NCBI RefSeq assembly: GCF_001723175.1
Contig: NC_064650.1
Span: forward strand, 3,038,001-3,102,000
Length of the DNA stretch: 64,000 nt
Origin: Penicillium oxalicum
Taxonomy: Eukaryota; Ascomycota; Eurotiomycetes; Eurotiales; Aspergillaceae
Direction: 5' to 3'
Shown one piece after another: positions 41,410 through 54,612 of the stretch. Each line of letters starts with the position of its first letter. Positions within the stretch are counted from its first letter, which is position 1. Both the position numbers and the translations under genes were made by a program. The notes below the pieces were generated by a model. It was not told where the DNA came from. It saw nothing but the letters and a program-made list of their open reading frames with translations, and made no database searches.

Positions 41410-42551
41410 ATGGTATCCGGACTGTCTGCGACGGGGCTCGCGGCCAGCGTGACCCCCTCTGTGCCGGCCAATTTCAGCATTTACAACAACGACTTCCTTT
41501 CCATCCTTGGTTCTGCGCCCAAACTCGAGCTGCTTCTAGAAAATAATGACTTCCCCTTCGCCCACGAAGCGGCCGTCTACGTCCCCAGCTCCGATGCCCT
41601 CTTTGTGAGCAGCAACATGTTCCTTGACCCGGTAACCAACAAGACCACCATCAAGATCAGCAAAGTCAACGTCAGCGCGAACCCGGTCACGGCGGAAATC
41701 ATCAATAGCACTATTCCCTTGCCCAACGGCGCGGTCAACAACGGCGACGGTATCATGTGGGCCGGCCAGGGCACCCTCAACGAAACGAGCGGCCTTTTCC
41801 AAATGTCGGCTACCGCGCCGTACGAATCAGAGCCTCTCGTCCGGGATTATTACGGCAGCCAGTTCAATTCCCCCAATGATGTAGTGGTGTCGCGAGATGG
41901 TTCGTATTGGTTCACCGATCCCATCTATGGATCGGTGCAAGGCGTTCGCCCGGCGCCGGAGCTACCAAACCAGGTATATCGCTACGACCCGGCCACCAAG
42001 GCCGTGCATGTTGTGGCCGATGGGTTTGGACGGCCCAACGGGATCTCCTTCTCGCCGGATGAAAAGACCGTGTATATCACCGACACCGCCAAGGTCATTG
42101 GCAATGGAAGCACCGACTCTCTCCTACCGAGAACGATGTAAGTTCACAAACAGCGGGAGGGATACCCAGCTTCAATAGACCGCCAGTCCTCTTCCGAACA
42201 CACTTTCCAAGTCGCCCCTGGAGCCCATTAGCTGACATGAGGGTGGACAGTTATGCATTCGACGTGACTACTATCCACGGCCAACCTTTCTTGACAAATC
42301 GGCGTCTCTTTGCAATGGCAAGCGAAGGTATTCCCGACGGGATCAAAAACGACCAGTACGGGAATGTCTACGCGGGATGTGGTGATGGTGTCAGTGTCTG
42401 GTCCGCGGGCGGAGTCCTCCTCGGCAAGATCTTGATCAAGGGAGGAACTTCGAACTTTTCATTCGGACGGGATGGCCGCATGTTTATTCTCAATGAGCAT
42501 AAATTGTTCGTCGCACAGTTGAACAGCACGTTGCAGTCGACGTTGTTTTAG
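41410..42551 (+). CDS. SMP-30/gluconolactonase-like beta-propeller hydrolase
   Basis: A calcium-dependent lactonase of the SMP-30/gluconolaconase family. Exons are 41410-42137 and 42251-42551; the intron (113 bases, GTAAGT...GACAG) joins RT|IYAFDV. From the first ATG the product has 342 residues. Metal-ligand positions of the family are visible: the Glu in PFAHEAAV, Asn in NSPNDVVV, and the Asn/Asp in GRPNGISFSPD and VYITDT. Several N-x-S/T sites (ANFS, NKTT, NVSA, NETS, NGST) suggest a secreted glycoprotein, yet no clear signal peptide precedes them. The frame is open upstream to a stop at 41233 but contains no ATG, so the true start, probably with a signal peptide in an upstream exon or across a frame break, is unresolved. 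Relatives of this type act on sugar lactones; the exact substrate is unknown. The arabinanase gene follows 1.7 kb downstream. Confidence 0.8.
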
Positions 42552-44286
42552 GCTTGAACCTGAGCGACGCAGAGATGTGTTTGTTCCGGTAAGGCTTTGG
42601 ATCGTGGCTCTTGATTCAAGAGTCAGAGATGGCTTGTGTGGAAGGGAGACCGTGTGGAAACGATGAGGGAAATGCGGTGCACAGCATTCCTTTTTTTCTT
42701 TTTCTTTTTTGGTTCACGCAAAAATCATCACCCAGCCTTTATGAACTTGCAGATCAAATAATTAATAAGGCTCATGAGGTGGTCAACCGGACGTTGATAT
42801 TGGTCCGATGAACGCTCCCATTCCCAGGTAGATCAAACCCCAAGCTAATAGAATAAAGAAGAGTTGAAAGTACGTGGGAAAAGAATATGTACTACTATGG
42901 GGCTGCCCGAGTATCTGTGTGGCAAATGCTCATCGCCAACGCCTCAATTGTTCTCGAGGACGAGGATCAAGTTTACCAACCGTCTTTCCAATAGCTAACC
43001 GGTTCGAATACGGAACGGGGAGATCATCACAAGCGCGTATCCCCAGAAACTACTGTTGATCCCCCCTTGCAGAAAATCAAAACAGCATGAACACAAACAA
43101 GACCCTTTTTAACCAGCAAAACAATAGCTCCACTCTTCCTGCCCTTGTTGGACCTCGGTTTACGTTGGTCTCGTCCCGTCCCATGAACGAGAACAATGCG
43201 AGTCTCTTCGTCGGTATTCGTGGCTTCGAGGGTCCAGGTAGTCCAGATCCAGCATCAAGCTGGGATCTAGAATTTGTGGCTGAAATGGTAACCAGTTCCT
43301 CGAGTGCTCCTCTCGGCTCGTTTGGCGAAGTTGAGAAAACACATGAGACAATTGCCCTGGCACCTTACACAGCTGATGGGTACCGGGGAGTAGAGCTCTG
43401 AAAAACAAACTTCTCGAATTATATGAACAAGCATTGGCTCCACACATCCACGGTAGTGCCGTTCGGATCCATGCACTTATTGCACGAGAACAGGCAAGCA
43501 AAAACATGTCGACCGCGATCTTCTTGCCGAGCCTCACCAGACTACATGTAAGCTTGAAACCCACATGGCTAAGATCTCCGGGAGGGGACGATGAGTTCCT
43601 CGGCAAGCCCGTCGACTTGCCTGATTTCGATCAAGGCACAAAGACAGACAGAGTCCCTCTCGAGCTGAACTATCTAGTGGGGCCAAACCAAGGTAGAAAT
43701 AAACTTGCCCTGTAATGATAGTCCCATCGATGGGACTGCCCTCAGTGTGTTCCGACCCTAGATTGTAAACCAAGGACTGTAGTCCCTTGATCATCGGCTC
43801 CGCTACCCCTGTCCAAGGTGACATAACTGGAAAACGGCCCCATGGGGGCCGAGACACACGAACAGACACATGCTCCGCTGCATCGAATAACATTGTCACT
43901 CGGAATGGAGAATTCATTGGCATGTCTAGACCAAGTCTCTAATCGCCCCTCAATTGACACGACTGAGATGCTGCCAGCTGAAGCGGAGACTGCTGCAAAG
44001 CTCTTCTGCCGAACGCCCTGATGGCTACAATCTGCACGAGCCTTGCAAGGCTGTGAGATCAGTACCTTGACGGTAAACAAGGGGTTCCCAAAATAATCAG
44101 TATATAAGTACTGTACTGATCGTCCGCCAGCTCAAGAGAATCGAACAATTACCCCGTGAGTCGACAAGCAGACCGACACCGACACGCGCATCTAAGCTCC
44201 GATCCCGTCGACACTGTTTTTATTTTCTTACAAAGGGAGCTAGAGGCTACTTAGAATTTACAATTGTCCATTTCAATATTCTGAAA
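42552..44286. promoter_or_regulatory. Arabinanase upstream region
   Basis: A 1.7 kb spacer without a supportable gene. It contains a good TATA box (TATATAA, 44101-44107) about 185 bases before the arabinanase ATG. Two strings match the CreA carbon-repressor consensus SYGGRG: CCGGGG at 43383-43388 and GTGGGG at 43677-43682. CreA sites are short and frequent, so their use is a guess based on the type of gene downstream. Confidence 0.35.
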
Positions 44287-45643
44287 ATGCTGGCCATTTT
44301 TCTATGTTTCTTTTTTGCACTCGCAAGTGCCTATCCAGCGCGAGGCCCTTGCACAGGAGACTGCTGGACTCATGATCCATCACTGATTCGTCGCGTGTCC
44401 GATGGCACTTATTTTCGATTCTCTACCGGTACTGGTGTCAACACGATGACCTCTCCATCGCTGACGGGACCGTGGGTGGACGTTGGTCCAGCAATGCCAG
44501 ATGGCTCCATCATCCGCGTTGATGGGGTTGACAGCAAGAATATTTGGGTATGTTCTCGCGGACTTCTCTCCAATGCCAAAACATGGACCCTATTTGGATG
44601 GGGGATTCACCTACAATGATGCTCGGCCATTTCGAGTACTACACGCACAGAGAAGGAAGACCTAACATTCCGCCCAGGCCCCCGACGTGCATTATCAAGA
44701 TGGACTTTACTACATGTACTACGTACTCTCCAAACTGGGCACCCAAAACTCCGAGATTGGCGTGGCCACCTCGCCGACGATGGAACCCAAGTCATGGACC
44801 GACCACGGCATCGTTGGAATCCCTGCCAACAGCGCCTACAATCGGATCGATCCGAACTGGATCGAGGTGGATGGGAAACAGTACCTTCAATTCGGCTCCT
44901 ACTGGCAAGGATTATTCCAAATTCCCATGGAAAGTCCTCTGCATGTCGAATCCGGCTCACCGCACCAACTTGCTCTCAATTCAAGCTTAAATCATCGCAT
45001 CGAAGCTCCTTTCTTGTATCAACATGATAGCTACTACTATCTATTTTATAGTGGCGGTATCGCTGGCTCCTATACCGCTACATCCCCGCCACCAGGCGAG
45101 GAATACCGCATCGACGTCTGCCGCTCGTCGAGTGCGACTGGTGAATTTGTAAGTGATTCCTTCCGGGGAGATGTCTGCACTTTTTCCCTGAATTTTCTTC
45201 TTCCTCGCTCCAAGTCGCCGTCTTGGGTCTTCAACCCAATTATATAACTGACTTTTGGCCTACTCGGATCCGACAGGTTGATCAAACAGGCAAATCTTGC
45301 CGGGAATCAGGTGGTACTTTGATCCTCGCCAGTCATGACCAGGTGTATGCACCCGGAGGACAGTAAGTTGCAACCTGCCTCTTATCGCACCCTTCCCAGC
45401 CTACAAGCCCAGCACCATGTCCATTCAACCAATTCTCCCTCAAGCACGCAGAGACCAATCTGACGCAGAACTGACGCATGAAACAGAGGCATTCTGGACG
45501 ACGAGGATCTCGGCCCTATTCTCTACTACCACTACTATTCCCTCACGGCCAAACAAAGCGGCGGCACCGGCATCGATGGCTATCTTTACGGCTGGAATGA
45601 GCTGGACTTTTCAACGGGCTGGCCCGTCGTCAAGGCAGTCTGA
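44287..45643 (+). CDS. Secreted GH43 endo-1,5-alpha-L-arabinanase
   Basis: An extracellular arabinan-degrading enzyme of glycoside hydrolase family 43. Four exons, 44287-44547, 44678-45148, 45277-45362 and 45487-45643, give 324 residues, very close to the usual length of fungal AbnA-type enzymes. Residues 1-16 form a hydrophobic signal peptide (MLAIFLCFFFALASA). The five-bladed propeller's catalytic triad is present: general base Asp30 (WTHDPSLIR), pKa-tuning Asp145 (RIDPNW) and general acid Glu196 (HRIEAPF). Exon joins NIW|APDVHY, TGEF|VDQTGKSC and GGQ|GILDDEDLGP reproduce the family sequence. The 3' end reads YLYGWNELDFSTGWPVV. In plant-litter fungi such enzymes release arabino-oligosaccharides from pectin side chains. 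Endo versus exo action is inferred from overall similarity. Confidence 0.92.
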
Positions 45644-46282
45644 GGCGGCGTATGAAAAGTGTCCCTCTGGAGCTGTTCCCCAGCGAATTCTTCTTTCTTT
45701 TCTTTGGTCGATCTTCACTTCGTGCAAAGTATAAGACGGTCTTTGCGCAGATGTGGAGATTGTACCGCAGGTTTTCTTTTTCTTTTTCTTTTTTTTTCCG
45801 AATTTCTTGTTTATACTTTTGGATGTTGCTTAACGATCTCACGCCCGTTTTTTACATCCTGGGTATTTCTTGTCGATACTTGATACATTCATGGCAGCCG
45901 CTGCGTTCGGCTCGCTGTTGCAAGAATTTCGTTCTTTTATGATCCTGCTGCCTTGTTACCTCTTCTTGTCAGAGGATTGTCGATTTCGCCATTTATCAAC
46001 CTAGGCCTTGTACTTGGTTCTGAATATGATGATGCAAACATGACTTGTATTCAAGTAGTCCCCGAAGGGACTTTCATCAATTGCGACCAAATGCACTAAA
46101 CTCCCTGTTGAGTGGATGCCAATTTCTATACACATATTTCCCACATCATGCATGAAATGAAATAAAATGATACACTTTACCCGTTGAACTTAGCAAGGGA
46201 AACAAATAAACAAAAGAAACGTCCAGATGCTCATACCCAAAGAATGCTTGGGGCTCATTCCTCGCGACCCCCCAACTCCGCT
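45644..46282. other. Convergent 3' spacer
   Basis: Between the arabinanase and permease stops. It has T-rich runs (about 45774-45797) and A/T-rich stretches typical of 3' untranslated DNA. No gene seen. Confidence 0.5.
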
Positions 46283-48012
46283 CTACCGCCCCACGTACTT
46301 CAGTTCCAATTTTCGCAGAGGCCAATACGATACCGAAGTGAAGACGAGCGCCAGCTCATTCGCGATATCTCCACCATCGGCACCGATTTTCTCCGCCAAC
46401 ACGCCCACATAATACGTTTCCACCATGCCGAGAATCCACCCGGCGGCGCCGCAGAGGAATGCGGTGAGACCGGCGTAACCGATGGGCATCTTGGACGGAG
46501 TATTCCACGCGTCCAGGTCATAGTTTGCGAGGTTGCCTGATCTGAAGCAGTAGTGCTCGATGAACAGGATTGCGAAGAATGACGTGTTCCAGTAACCCAG
46601 CAGAGAGAGAAAGTTTTCCAACACGTCCAGCAAGTGGTCTCGACCGGCGATGCCGAGGGCGAGAATACCGCCGAAGACGAGGATGGACCATACGACGCGG
46701 GGCACTTTGGCGCAGGGAGTCGCGAAGAGTTGGGCGGAAAGGGCGCCGGAATAGATGGCGATGCAGTTGACGCCGACTATTAGGCAAGCAGGTCAGTCTC
46801 GTAGGGTATGGTTTGCTGTACAGCAGCTGGGAGGTCGGCAAACTTACTGCCGGATAGGACCAGAAGGACGAGCAAGAACTTTGCAAAGCCATTGGGGTAG
46901 ATGATCTCCTGAAGAATTTCGCCAATGCCGTTTTCATAGGCAGCTGCCCACTCGGGGTTGGTGGGAAGCGCAGAGCTGATACATGCGCCCAGCAGCATAC
47001 CGATGCAGGTGGGGATTGTGATGCCAAAGGTGGTGAACAAGAAGATCTTCAGTTTGGATGTGTTCACGGGGTAATGGACGTAAAAGTCCGAGACGATCGA
47101 GCTCCATGATGCACTGGATCCATAAACCACACCGATCAAACTCAGCACGTTGCCGGAAAGCGTTGCGCCGCTGACGGTAGCCGGTGCGGAGAGGTCTGCT
47201 CGATGCGCGGCCTCGCCATAGATGATCATGAAGATGATGAAGAACATGATCCACGCGTACTTTTCATAGAGCAACACCCCACGAAGCCCAACGAAGCTGA
47301 AAAGAAGACTGACGCAGGCAATGATCACCACGCCCACCGCGATAGAGACCCGCCCATCCGACACTGCGCTCAGTGCAAGACCGCCAGTGATGCAATTGAC
47401 CGAGGCCCAGCCTAGTTGCTCAATCACATTCAACAAAGCGATGACGGAAGATGGATAGAAGCCCAGCGAGTATCGGGAGATGGCGACTTGGCGCAAACCC
47501 GTTCCAGGACCCATCGTTGCACACCAGCCCTACAAACCAGCCGGAGACACACAGACGGTCAGCTTCTACCCAATGCACCAGCAAGCGAAGGGGTTGCGAT
47601 CGATACACGCAAAGAGCAGGAGAATAAGGATGGAAGATCATTGGCTCACAGTGACACTAGCACCCAAAAGGGTCCCAAAAATCACAGTCGGTATCGTCTG
47701 ACCCAGCGACAACCCAAACTTATGCCCCAGAAACCCGGTGGAGAAGCAACTGATATTCATCGTCGCCGACGCCCACATCAGCGCCATCACGATGGTACTT
47801 GGTGAGTCTCGGTTTTCGGGAGGCACCCGATCCAGGCTGTGCGACTCGATCCCCAACTTGCCATCAAGATATTGTTCAAAGGATCGAATGGTGGCCAAGA
47901 TGCCGCGGGGCTTTGATGTCTTGACGGGTTCGATTTCAGCCTCATCCGCGGATGAGACTGGTGGTGTGGAGTGCACCGTCTTTTCTAGGTCGTCGACAAT
48001 ATGAGATGCCAT
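46283..48012 (-). CDS. Purine-cytosine permease (NCS1 family, Fcy2-like)
   Basis: A plasma-membrane proton symporter for purines and cytosine. Exons on the minus strand are 48012-47650, 47529-46848 and 46776-46283, giving 512 residues, the expected size. The cytosolic N-terminus (about 75 residues) ends in ESHSLDRVPPENRDSPS, the family's motif before the first helix. Transport-core motifs follow: MWASATMNISCFSTGFLG, GWCATMGPGTGLRQVAISRYSLG and YGSSASWSSIVSDFYVHYP. About twelve hydrophobic segments can be counted. The tail reads HYCFRSGNLANYDLDAWN followed by two more membrane passes. The introns (120 and 71 bases) fall within the transport domain. No frame damage. Cytosine, adenine, guanine and hypoxanthine are typical family substrates; specificity here is inferred. 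Confidence 0.92.
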
Positions 48013-50499
48013 GGCTGCGACCAGCTGTTACCTGTCGTCACGGCTGGGGTGAAGGGCTCGGCGGCTTGTCGAGAAGCGTGGTGGGAAGAAGGAGATGAAG
48101 ATCTCACAAGGAATCGCGACTACCTCATTTTTTCCCCGATGATCCGCACGCGACGAGGGGACCCGAGGCTTGGGTCTACTGATTGATTGTATTTGGTCCG
48201 AGGAAATTTCTTTGCCGGTGGCCTGTGAGCCCCATTGTGTAGTGGGCCAATTGCTCCGAAGTTTCTGCTAAAACGACCTTTTTTTATTTTTTTTTACCGA
48301 CTTCATTTTCTGCGTCGATCGATCTTTGATTCGCCACTGCGCGTTCGTGTGTTCAGTAAGACAAACGTCAGTGTCTTCAAGTGATAGACACAGGACAGTT
48401 CTCTAGTCTTCATGAGAGCAGCCCTAACCTGGCCAGCTATCTTCTAAGCTTCATCACTTGGGTCTTACTAACGCCTTGTAGATGATCTACACCGAGCTGA
48501 TCTTCTTCAGAGTTTAGGCACCCAGTTCGCCTTGCCATTCATCATTTCAATTTAAGCTTCCGTCTTGGACGAGCCGACGAAAATTCTTGCGTTATCTGTT
48601 GTGGGGCTTATCGGGCTAACCATCACTTGCGTACGTCGTGCGACACCATTCGAGGTGTCACCCCGATGACTGACATCTTTCAACGGGTAGTCGACTGTGG
48701 ACAGGGGACAAATATAAACCGAAATGCGCTGCTGGGATGCTTCAGGGTGACTTTGGCCCTGCCGATAGTCTGACGAATCGGCTACATTCCCTTTCCGAGA
48801 GCCATCGGGCTTTTGAGTTTGAGTGGCTTCGAGTTGTCTCGGGCTCTCTCTCACGTGACACAAAAAGACCGAACGAAGACACACGTGACTCTGATATGTT
48901 GGTGACTGCCTTGGGAGTGCACCGAGATCAGTGATTGGTTCTATGAATAGCAGAGAAAGACATAGAAAGCCCTCCAGGAAGCCCCGACCCAGTAGCTTGA
49001 TGTGATGGATCGAGATATCCCCCTCCCCATCTTCAACATCTAGTTACCTGTCACCTCTGCAAATTCCTGAAGATAGACTGACACCTCGATACATTCCCTG
49101 TGGACTACCGATTCATTTGACAAGTACTCTGATGGGTCAGGAATCTATTCCTCTTGTGTGCCACCAGCGTTCCTTTCCAATCATGTAGGCAATGCATAGG
49201 TATCAGTGGTGAATGACGGTCATGTGCGTTGCTCACACCAAGTCATCTTCAATATTTGTGAAATGTTTCCTATTTCCCGTTAATTTAACTTGTCCCGACA
49301 TCTAGCCCATCCTGATCAGCTGTTTCTGACCACAGGCTTAGGCGAATATCTCTGATCGGTCTTTTCCTTGATTTCAATAAGCTCGGAGAGAATGGTCATT
49401 AAGGCACATTGTAATTTGAAAAGTAAGCTACGATCATCTTTGAATTGAGAGAGTCGTGTTCCTCTTGCAGCTGTTCCAGTCTTGTTTGCGGACACCGGGC
49501 TGGCCATGCAGAAGCGGGAGAGAGCACGTGGCCATTGGTATGCTCACACAATCAATCACTCACCCTAGTAAGTACTTAGTACAAGGCAGCATGATACTGT
49601 GAAACGGCACCTTAGAGTGAAGATTATGGGATTGTCAGTCAAAGCCATATAGAAACACCATAGGTCATAAAAGAGTGAAGCCATTGGATGACCCTGTCAG
49701 ATGTATTGAGCCTCATCAAGTTCCTACTTTGGAGGTCCCTTCAGGTACCATCCGATTCGACTCTACTTCTTCGTCTCACACTGAACACAGCTCTTTACTC
49801 TTAATTGTTGTTCTTCACAGTATCACAATTTATTGAACTGTTCCTCAGAGGGCTGGAAGCCTCCAACCTTTCATGACCAGTGGGCAAACACCGTGACTTT
49901 GCAAAGTCTAGGTTGTGTTTGAGGCACAGCAAATCATTAGCGTGGGCCATCGGCCTCGGAGAAAACCCCCCCGGAGCCTCGAGCTGGCCTTTTCGGGTCA
50001 CTTTGTGTACTCTGGGGATCTCACGGAACTCCATCCTTTCTCTTGTCCACCTCTCCACCCTCTCCCACCTCACTCCCCTTTCTTTCTACCTCTCACCCGC
50101 AATCTTTCACCCTCCCCTCACTTCCTGTTCGGGACTCTCATCTTGGGCATTAAGTTTGTCCACTGTGCTTGGTCCACGTTCCCCGGATTCCCTTGGACCT
50201 CCCCGACCCTTTTCCCCCTCCCCCCTCATTCCATTGACTCGGTGTTTCCTCCTCCACTGATTGCCGATTTGGAAAAAAAAAAATCACAAATCCAAAGACT
50301 CATTCCCTGGTACCACTTGAAAAGAGTGAGTTGCAATTAAATCCCATTGGTCTGGCTTGCCTCAGACTTGGACTTCGGATCGCGCACTCGTGGCGTGCTA
50401 ACAATTGGTAATACAGACTGAACACATCCCACTACATATCCTCATCACCTCTCTTGTGACGAACTTCTTATCTCACCGATCGACTTTTTCCTTCTCTAA
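48013..50499. other. Divergent spacer, permease to SCP160
   Basis: A 2.5 kb intergenic region with no supportable gene. The right end (about 50030-50260) is strongly pyrimidine-rich and is probably promoter or leader of the KH-domain gene; the left end is the permease promoter. Confidence 0.5.
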
Positions 50500-53400
50500 A
50501 TGGCTACCGAAGCATCCACCGCTGCCAATGGCGGCGCCTCCAAGTCTCTCGCAGCCATGCTGGAGGAGCAGCACGCGCGCGACGAGTCCCATAAGCCAAC
50601 CGTCGAGGACACCGTGGACGAGGAAGACCTGAAGCACCCTCCCCCATCTGCAACTCCCAGCGACCAGCCATTGCCTCCAATCCTGACCCCCGCTTCGGGC
50701 TCCGCTGCGCCGGCGGAGGCTGTTGCTCCTGCAGTCTCCAAGCCCGCTCCCAAGAAGGCTCCTGCGTTCGATGTGCAATCAGAAGAGCTCTTCCCTGCTC
50801 TCGGAAGTGGCCCGAAGCCTGCTGCGCCAGCTGCAGCTACGTGGGGGGCAAAGAAGCCCTCGGCAGCGGCTGCACTTGCCAATGGTCGCTCAGCTCAGCC
50901 TCAGGGTAAGTGATAATGATGGAATAGCTTCAGCATAAGACGAATGGAAAGATGACTGACAGTGCGAGTTTCACAGACGTCCCAAGGGTGATGTCTCTTC
51001 CCGGAAAGCACATGGAGCAATTGCGACTTGCGCCCTCTCAAATGCAGCCCCGCGGTCAACTGAAGAAGCCCATCAGAGATATTCTGCGGGACATTTCTCG
51101 GCGGTCCAAGGCAACCGTCGACATGCGTGGTGGGCCCGGAGGATCAATTATCTTCGAGGGTAAAGGCTCCGCGGATGCCGTTCGCCAAGCACTCAAGGAA
51201 GTTGCGCAGCAAGTGGGATCAAAGGTGAGTCATGCCCGATTTTTAAGATACAGGGTAATTAAACTGAGCCTAACACGGTGGTTCACCAACAGCAATCGGT
51301 CCGCGTTCCCATTCCAACCTCCGCCCGCGCTCACATCATCGGCCGTCAGGGATCGGTGGTTCAGGATATCCAGACTCGTACCGGCGCACGTGTGCAGGTT
51401 CCCCGTACCGAGGAGAACGGCGCCTCCCACGAAGACGATGAAGATGACACCATCGATGTGCTCATTGAGGGTGATGCTGTTGCTGCGGAAATGGCGCGAC
51501 GTGAGATCGAAGCTATTGTCAAGGAGCGTGGCTCAAACATGAACCTGCGTCTCAAGACCGTTCCCCCAGAGTTCTTCCCCTTCATCGCCGGAGTGCACGA
51601 TGCGCAACTGCGGGATATTGAGGAGCGTACAAAGGCTCAAGTGCACGTTCCCCGCTACGACACATGGTCTACTCGACCTCCTCCCCAGGAGGCCAACCCT
51701 GGCCACGTGCAGTTTGTCCCTTGCGCTGATAAGCACATTGTCATCTCGGGTGAACGCACTGCCGCTCAAGAGGCTCGTGCTGAAATCGAACGGCTGGCTG
51801 CTGAACTGCAGCGTAAACTGACGTTGCGCCAGCTTGCCATCAACCGTGGCCAGCACCAGTTCATCCTTGGTAACGAGGTTGATGCCTTGCACCAATTCCT
51901 TGCGCAAACGGGCTGCGGTATTGTCCTTCCTCCTGCTAATGACGAGAGCGAGTTCCTTACGATTGTTGGACCTCTGGACCAAATTGAAAATGGTATCAAT
52001 CACGCGATGGACCTTGCTACCAGCATGCAGATGGCCAGCATCGACCTTTCCCGTCAGCATCCCAACGCGCCTGCTGGCTCGAATGCACACGCTCGTGCTC
52101 TGACGCAATATCTCCGCCGTCGCGAAATCATCAAGCAGCTTGAGGCTGCCTATGATGCCCACATTGCTTTGCCTCCGAGCGTCGACGGCCCCGTTACTTG
52201 GGAAGTCTATTCTCGCGATGGCAAGAATACCATCCGTGCCCGCTCCGACATCATGAATCTGGTCCAAGCGCATCCCCCCTCGCGTCTCCGCCACGTTCCG
52301 GTTGATCCTTACTTCCACTCTTATCTTCGCTCTCGTAGTGCTCCAAAGCTCCAGGGTGACTACGGTGTTCACCTGCTGATTCCTGATGACAACGAAAGCT
52401 CCGATGTGGTTCTGGTCTATGAGGGTCCTTCTGCTTCCGAATCTCATTTCGAGGTGCCCCGGCAACGGCCTTCTTCCGCTGACGTGGCGGCCTTTGAAAA
52501 GTCGCTACAGGAAGCTCAGGAATACTTGTTGAGCGCTCTCGGAGATCAGCAGGACATTGTCGCCAAGAGCGTCACTGTCCCTGCCAAGTACCAGGAGAAG
52601 ACCCGCAAATTTATTCTGCGTGAACAAGACTCCAAGGCTGAAGACAGTATCCCAGTTCGTGCTCTCATCGGAGATGCCAAGAACGGCAAATGCGAAGTTG
52701 CGCTGCGCGGACCTTCAAAATTGGTGGACGAGCTGTCTTCCAAGCTGGATGCCTTTGTCGCCGAGCAGGAACAGGACGACCTCGAGCGTGGATACACCAC
52801 CACCTTTGATTTCCCTCAGAAATTCGCCAACTTCCTCATTGGAAAGCGGGGCGAGAACATCAACAAACTTCGTGAGGAGTTTGATGTCGATATCAAAGTT
52901 GAGAACGGCAAGGTCGAGGTCAAGGGACCCAAGGCCAAGGCAGATGCCGCACGCATGCGCATCCTGAACATGGGCAAGAAGTGGGAGGATGAGACCACCC
53001 ATATCTTGAAGATTCCTGCGAAGTACCATCGCGAGCTGATCGGCCAGCGTGGTAACCAGGTCAACCGACTCCAGGACCGTTACTCTGTTCGTGTGCAGTT
53101 CCCCCGCGCTGCGAACTCCGCCGATGACCAGTCCGTTGGTGAGGCTGGCAGTGATGCTGGAGCTGCTCGACCTGGTCGTCCTCAACAAGCTGCCGATGAG
53201 GTTCTGATCAAGGGTCCGAGCAAAGGCGCTGATCAGGCTCGTGACGAGATCATGAGTCTTCTCCAGTGGGTTGTCGACCACTCTCACTCGGCGACTGTTT
53301 CCGTTGCACAAAGTCAGATCGCCTCGTTGATTGGTCAGCGCGGCCGTGAGATGGATAAACTCCGCGCCGACACCGGTGCTCAGATTGATGTCCCCAGCGC

Positions 53401-54612
53401 AAACGATGCCCCGACGCTTCGGACGTGTGCAAATTCGGATCAAGGGTACCAAGCAGCAGGTCACTGAGGCCAAGAAGGTTTTGGAACAGCGCGCATCCGA
53501 ATTCGATGCCACCGTCACCAAGACTATTGACGTGGACCGGAAGTACCACAAGGCTCTCATCGGTGGTGGTGGTAAGTAAACCCCCAACACGTTTTTCACA
53601 AGAAATCTTACTCTCTGCTAACATTCAATCTCAGGTGCCAACATCCGCAAGATCGTCACCGATGCCGGTGGTCCCAGCGATGGTAGCGCTGCGCGCATGG
53701 TTCGCTTCCCCCGTCCTGACAGCACGGAATCTACTATCCGCTTGGAGGGTAATGGCAAGATCGTGGACAACATTGTGGCGGCTATCGAGCAGTTTGTCAA
53801 GGAGCGCGAGGACCAAGTGTCTGAGACCTTGAGCGTTCTACCGCTCAGCACCGCATGCTAATTGGACGTGGTGGTGAGACCCGCCGCAACATCGAGTCCA
53901 AGTTCAACGTGACCCTGGACATCCCCAAGCAGGGATCTGGCAAGACCGATGTGAAGCTGAAGGGTGCTAGCACTGCTGTCGCTGAAGCCAAGGAGCACAT
54001 CGAGGGGTTGCTAAAGGATCAGCATGCTGAGACTGTGGAGGTGCCGCGCAACCTTCACCACGCTGTGGCGGACAACGGGGCCATCTTCCGCCGTCTTCGC
54101 AATGACTACCGGGTCACCGTCGACCATGCCGGTCAGTCTGTGCCTGCGAACCCCGCCATTGAAGAAACCCGCGACGGTGCCACTGGTGGCTCGCTGCCTC
54201 TGATCACCGACGATCCTACTGCCGCTTCAGATGCCCACTCATGGAAGGTTGTGGACACGAGCGCTCCCAGCGATGCTGACGCATCTCCGTTCCCCTGGGT
54301 TCTGTCTGGCACACCCAGAACGTTGCCAAGGCCCGTGCTGCTATTGAGAAGGCCATTGCTGGCGCCAGCCAACAGTCAGCCACTGGATACCTCATCTTGC
54401 CCGACCCCAAGACCTATCGCTTTGTGGTTGGTCAAGGTGGCAGCCAGATTAACGCCATTCGCAAGAAGACGGGATGCCGCATCAACGTGCCCAAGAACCA
54501 GGCGCAAGGTGAGGCGATCGAGATCCGGGGAAGTGCCTCTAGTCTTGAGGAGGCTCGCGATATGATTTTGGAGGCGGTGCAAAATGGTCTGAATGGTGCC
54601 AGTCGCCAGTAA
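50500..54612 (+). CDS. Scp160/vigilin-like multi-KH RNA-binding protein, three frame breaks
   Basis: A large protein with many KH domains, like yeast Scp160, which binds polysomes and the ER and affects mRNA translation and localisation. Exons are 50500-50905, 50977-51224, 51293-53571 and 53635-54612. The Ala/Pro-rich N-terminus (about 135 residues) precedes the KH array. GxxG loops are visible in IIGRQGSVVQD, LIGKRGENINKL, LIGQRGNQVNRL, LIGQRGREMDKL, LIGGGGANIRKI, LIGRGGETRRNI and VVGQGGSQINAI. Three single-base breaks interrupt the frame: one base too many in the CCCC run 53409-53412 (before RRFGRVQIRIKG), one too few near 53841-53842 (before AQHRMLIGRGG), and one too few in the CCC run 54314-54316 (before QNVAKARAAIEK). 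Correcting them gives 1303 residues with no other problem, so the gene is probably functional and the breaks consensus errors. Confidence 0.88.

Noticed and set aside
42991..43020. tRNA B-box-like string GGTTCGAATAC
   Set aside because: The T-stem does not pair (mismatches at both ends) and there is no A box at the right distance.
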